Assembly (NCBI GenBank): GCA_030041475.1
Contig: JASHNU010000054.1
Location: 1 to 37,287, forward strand
Reading direction: 5' to 3'
Length of the DNA: 37,287 bases
DNA from: Candidatus Sulfotelmatobacter sp.
GTDB lineage: Bacteria; Acidobacteriota; Terriglobia; Terriglobales; Acidobacteriaceae
Position 1 is the stretch's first letter; each line of letters opens with the position of its first letter. The position numbers were made by a program, and so were the translations under genes. The notes under the pieces were generated by a model. It saw nothing but the letters and a program-made list of their open reading frames with translations. It had not been told where the DNA came from and did no database searches. Below are positions 36,506 to 37,287 of the stretch, piece by piece.

Positions 36506-36955
36506 ATGAAACAAGTCCGAGGATCGGCGGTCATTAAGATCTTGGTGGCGGTGCTAGGCGTCAGCCTTATGCAGGTGGGGATCGCGCACGCCCAGCTAGA
36601 CATCCCCGTATTCACGGCAAAGTTCACATTAACCAATCAAGCCCAGTGGGACAAAACGGTTCTTCAGCCCGGCGACTACACCATCACCATCGGGTCCCTC
36701 GGTACGCCGACTGCGGTACTGGTCAGAGACGGCAGAGGTCGCCCCGTCGCCCGCTTCGTGAGCGGGATCGACGACGAGAAGGCAAGTGCCAGGAATGCGT
36801 TGTTCCTCAGAGAAACGGATGGACAACTCCGCGTGTATGCTCTGGCACTGGCCAGTCTGGGAAGAGTGCTGGTCTTCGACCCGATCTTGGCGCGGAAGGC
36901 GGTTCTGGAGGCGGGTGCGCCACAGACGGTTCCGGTGACGCTCGCAAAACGGTAG
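36506..36955 (+). CDS. Small exported protein of unknown function
   Basis: A 149-aa protein. AAGGAG (36493-36498) lies 7 bases before the ATG, which fixes the start although the frame is open further upstream. It has a signal peptide with hydrophobic core VIKILVAVLGVSLMQVG and a likely cleavage site after AHA-Q. The mature part is beta-rich (FTAKFTLTNQAQWDKTVLQPGDYTITIG is one such stretch, about residues 36-63), with recurrent VLVRDGRGRPVARF and LRVYALALASLGRVLVFDP segments. The pattern (TVLQPGDYTI, short strands) is seen in many acidobacterial exported proteins without assigned function. Confidence 0.75.
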   Translation: MKQVRGSAVIKILVAVLGVSLMQVGIAHAQLDIPVFTAKFTLTNQAQWDKTVLQPGDYTITIGSLGTPTAVLVRDGRGRPVARFVSGIDDEKASARNALFLRETDGQLRVYALALASLGRVLVFDPILARKAVLEAGAPQTVPVTLAKR

Positions 36956-37287
36956 GCGGGTTTCGAAACCGGCTGACTGTATTCCTCGGCAAAGCGGCGA
37001 CCGAGCTTCCCATTGAGGGCTTGGTCGCCCACTTCACCATCGCTACATGCGGTGGGAGAAATTGACTAGACGCTTGGAAGCGTCAACTGACGTTAATGTA
37101 TGGTCCGCCGCCGGACTGCAAGAGGTTTAAAGTTGACGAACGACAGTCCGCGTAAATGTATCCGGCCTTTAGGTGGAGAATGTTCTCCGGGCACTTGATG
37201 ATGATACGTACGCACCGGTCCTTATAAATCCCTCGGTCATAAGGGACGCATTTTCGCCATCAGGTTTTCCGGCACGCCATTGGGCTG
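36956..37287. other. Terminal region without a confident gene
   Basis: No ORF here looks real. Two adjacent palindromes lie at 37069-37092. On the minus strand the last 51 bases are open from the window edge to a TGA at 37237-37239 (ending NLMAKMRPL), so the 3' tip of a gene beginning outside the window is possible but cannot be shown. Confidence 0.3.
37069..37092. repeat. Two overlapping palindromes
   Basis: GACGCTTGGAAGCGTC (37069-37084) has 7-bp perfect arms around GG. CGTCAACTGACG (37081-37092) has 5-bp perfect arms around AC. They share four bases. No T-run follows, so this is more like an operator or structural element than a terminator. Confidence 0.5.

Overview
The window looks like a chromosomal segment from an Acidobacteriota bacterium, probably of the Terriglobia (Koribacter/Acidobacteriaceae-like) lineage. 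The evidence is indirect. There are two very large TonB-dependent receptors with an N-terminal carboxypeptidase-regulatory-like domain. There is a winged-helix/TolB-like/TPR one-component regulator of the kind abundant in that phylum. A ClpC-type unfoldase sits beside a Gram-negative lipoprotein and outer-membrane machinery (Lnt, LolCD-like). Base composition is moderately GC-rich, and short palindromic dispersed repeats are scattered through the sequence. I see no transposase, integrase, phage gene or CRISPR array.

Layout. 1-8.5 kb, all minus strand: a truncated YncE-like beta-propeller/phosphoesterase, an overlapping heavy-metal-type sensor kinase and response regulator pair, and a TonB receptor. 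8.7-11.4 kb: tRNA-Pro, a LigT-like 2'-5' RNA ligase family protein, a UDP-glucose dehydrogenase homologue that seems to have lost nearly all catalytic residues, a 64-aa membrane protein and tRNA-His. 11.5-15 kb: lnt (minus), tRNA-Arg, then a BlaI-like repressor and M56 peptidase pair; inverted copies of one dispersed repeat flank this block. 15-19.3 kb, minus: a second TonB receptor and an aldo/keto reductase. 19.5-22.2 kb: a 55-aa protein missed by length cut-offs, homoserine dehydrogenase (minus) and a Pro/Gln-rich outer-membrane beta-barrel protein.

22.3-25.8 kb, minus: a compact pqqBCDE operon for the redox cofactor PQQ. A 33-aa ORF upstream of pqqB is a weak pqqA candidate. 25.8-29.3 kb, plus: an ICMT-like membrane methyltransferase coupled to an unknown gene, then LolC/E-like permease and LolD-like ATPase genes. 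The permease carries an in-frame 144-bp insert made of dispersed palindromic repeats. 29.6-34.2 kb, plus: clpC with a strong terminator, a cupin, a glutaredoxin and a membrane-anchored trypsin-like protease. 34.3-37 kb: the winged-helix/TPR regulator, divergent from a small exported protein.

The best leads are the catalytically stripped UDP-glucose dehydrogenase homologue, the repeat cassette translated as part of the Lol permease, the nested repeat copies around lnt-blaI-M56, the possible divergent pqqA, and the 55-aa gene whose start overlaps the stop of an 8-codon upstream ORF. All homology statements come from recognising motifs by eye; no database search was possible.
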